Assembly (NCBI RefSeq): GCF_024808255.1
Contig: NZ_JANTYS010000008.1
Span: 186,001-250,000 of the forward strand
Direction of reading: 5' to 3'
Origin: Mucilaginibacter dorajii
Lineage (GTDB): Bacteria; Bacteroidota; Bacteroidia; Sphingobacteriales; Sphingobacteriaceae
DNA: 64,000 nucleotides
Positions 63,307 through 64,000 of the stretch are shown here, one piece after another (position 1 is the first letter of the stretch; each line of letters opens with the position of its first letter). The notes beneath the pieces were generated by a model that worked only from the letters and a program-made list of their open reading frames with translations, did no database searches and was not told the origin of the DNA. The translations under genes were made by a program, and so were the position numbers.

Positions 63307-64000
63307 ATGATGATAGGTAATAAAAGCCTCCTTAAATATTTGCTGATATATTTTATTTGTAGTGTTTTTACCAATATTGCCCGTGCGCAATTGAACCTGC
63401 CTGCCTCTTATGCACTCATCAAAAGGGTGGTACCGGGGTATTCACAAAAGTTTAAGGTTCAGTTGCTGCAAAGTACTACAGCTAAAGACGTTTTTGAGGT
63501 TGACGGTAGCAAGGGGACAATTATACTACGTGGGAATAACGGTATCGCCGTGGCTTCGGCATTATATTACTATTTAACGCAGTACACACACTGCCAAATA
63601 ACCTGGAATGGTACAAACCTGAATTTACCTGCTGAACTGCCTGTCCCCACAAAAAAAGTAAGGAAAAATACACCTTATGATTACCGGTACTATTTAAACT
63701 ATTGTACCTACAGTTACAGCATGAGCTGGTGGGACTGGAAAAGATGGGAGAAAGAAATTGACTGGATGGCCCTGCACGGAATTAATATGCCGCTGGCCAT
63801 AACAGGGCAGGAGTATGTATGGGATAAAGTTTATAAAGCCATGGGTTTTACTGACCAGGATATGAAGGACTTTTTTACCGGTCCCGCTTATTTTGGCTGG
63901 TTTTATATGGGGAATATTGATAAGTGGGACGGCCCGCTGCCTGCAAGCTGGATAACCAGTCATAAAGATTTGCAGGTTAAAATATTGCAACGCGAGCGTG
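63307..64000 (+). CDS. GH89 alpha-N-acetylglucosaminidase, N-terminal part (cut by window edge)
   Basis: 231 residues are visible and the frame is open to the edge. A signal peptide (LLKYLLIYFICSVFTNIARA) is followed by the N-terminal small domain, then the start of the catalytic barrel: RYYLNYCTYSYSMSWWDW and EKEIDWMALHGINMPLAITGQE, diagnostic of GH89 and human NAGLU-like enzymes. It removes terminal alpha-linked GlcNAc from glycans. Second enzyme after the SusC/SusD pair. Two adjacent ATG codons (63307 and 63310) are possible starts. Confidence 0.93.
   Translation, partial: MMIGNKSLLKYLLIYFICSVFTNIARAQLNLPASYALIKRVVPGYSQKFKVQLLQSTTAKDVFEVDGSKGTIILRGNNGIAVASALYYYLTQYTHCQITWNGTNLNLPAELPVPTKKVRKNTPYDYRYYLNYCTYSYSMSWWDWKRWEKEIDWMALHGINMPLAITGQEYVWDKVYKAMGFTDQDMKDFFTGPAYFGWFYMGNIDKWDGPLPASWITSHKDLQVKILQRER

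Overview
This window looks like chromosome of a Bacteroidota bacterium, most likely Sphingobacteriaceae of the Mucilaginibacter/Pedobacter type. The evidence is: an F-type ATP synthase operon without atpD and atpC and with a secreted N-terminal extension on subunit a; a PorW/SprE-like type IX secretion lipoprotein; an ECF sigma/FecR/SusC(STN)/SusD glycan locus; a CrtYcd-type lycopene cyclase; near absence of Shine-Dalgarno sequences; several TAnnTTTG promoter boxes; and many palindromic intergenic repeats. The genus is inferred from gene content, not proven.

Layout. 1-3.7 kb (minus): start of a class A penicillin-binding protein behind the PorW/SprE-like lipoprotein. 3.8-9.8 kb (plus): atpZ-membrane protein-atpB-E-F-H-A-G. 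10-14.2 kb: DinB-like enzyme (minus), then GT39-type glycosyltransferase, an exported protein and a DUF2490 protein. 14.4-18.8 kb (minus): head-GIN/DUF2807 protein and two tandem M1 metallopeptidases. 19-24.4 kb: APH-like kinase, lpdA, UDG-superfamily-like protein, crtZ, DUF2975/HTH pair, membrane protein. 24.7-30.7 kb: sugar MFS transporter, second GT39-type protein, DUF559 nuclease between two MITE-like palindromes, murB, ECF sigma factor. 30.7-31.7 kb: non-coding block built of several palindromic repeat families.

31.7-37.5 kb: an HTH-TM-lipocalin-like fusion, the carotenoid genes crtI (minus) and crtB-unknown-crtYcd-cytochrome b5 (plus), and a PfkB kinase (minus). With crtZ at 22.3 kb they suggest synthesis of beta-carotene and then zeaxanthin. 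At 37.8 kb a tRNA-Asn gene is followed by a small accessory segment: a TOTE-type primase-helicase and a DUF1016/YhcG PD-(D/E)XK nuclease. A 14/15 copy of the tRNA T-arm at 42.74 kb suggests that this roughly 4.9 kb segment was inserted at the tRNA. It is the best candidate in the window for a little-described conflict/defence system.

42.9-51.1 kb (minus): a copper/silver-type efflux locus with a periplasmic metal-binding protein, an RND pump split into two ORFs that overlap by ATGA, a TolC-like channel, two CusB-like adaptors with N-terminal metal-binding domains, an unrecognised exported protein, and an HYC_CC_PP-like protein. 51.4-54.1 kb: two paralogous alpha/beta hydrolases around an AraC regulator, with a duplicated upstream box. 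54.6-64 kb: a polysaccharide utilisation locus with ECF sigma, FecR anti-sigma, SusC, SusD, a GH28 enzyme and the start of a GH89 alpha-N-acetylglucosaminidase cut by the window edge. No rRNA, CRISPR array or intact transposase or integrase was recognised.
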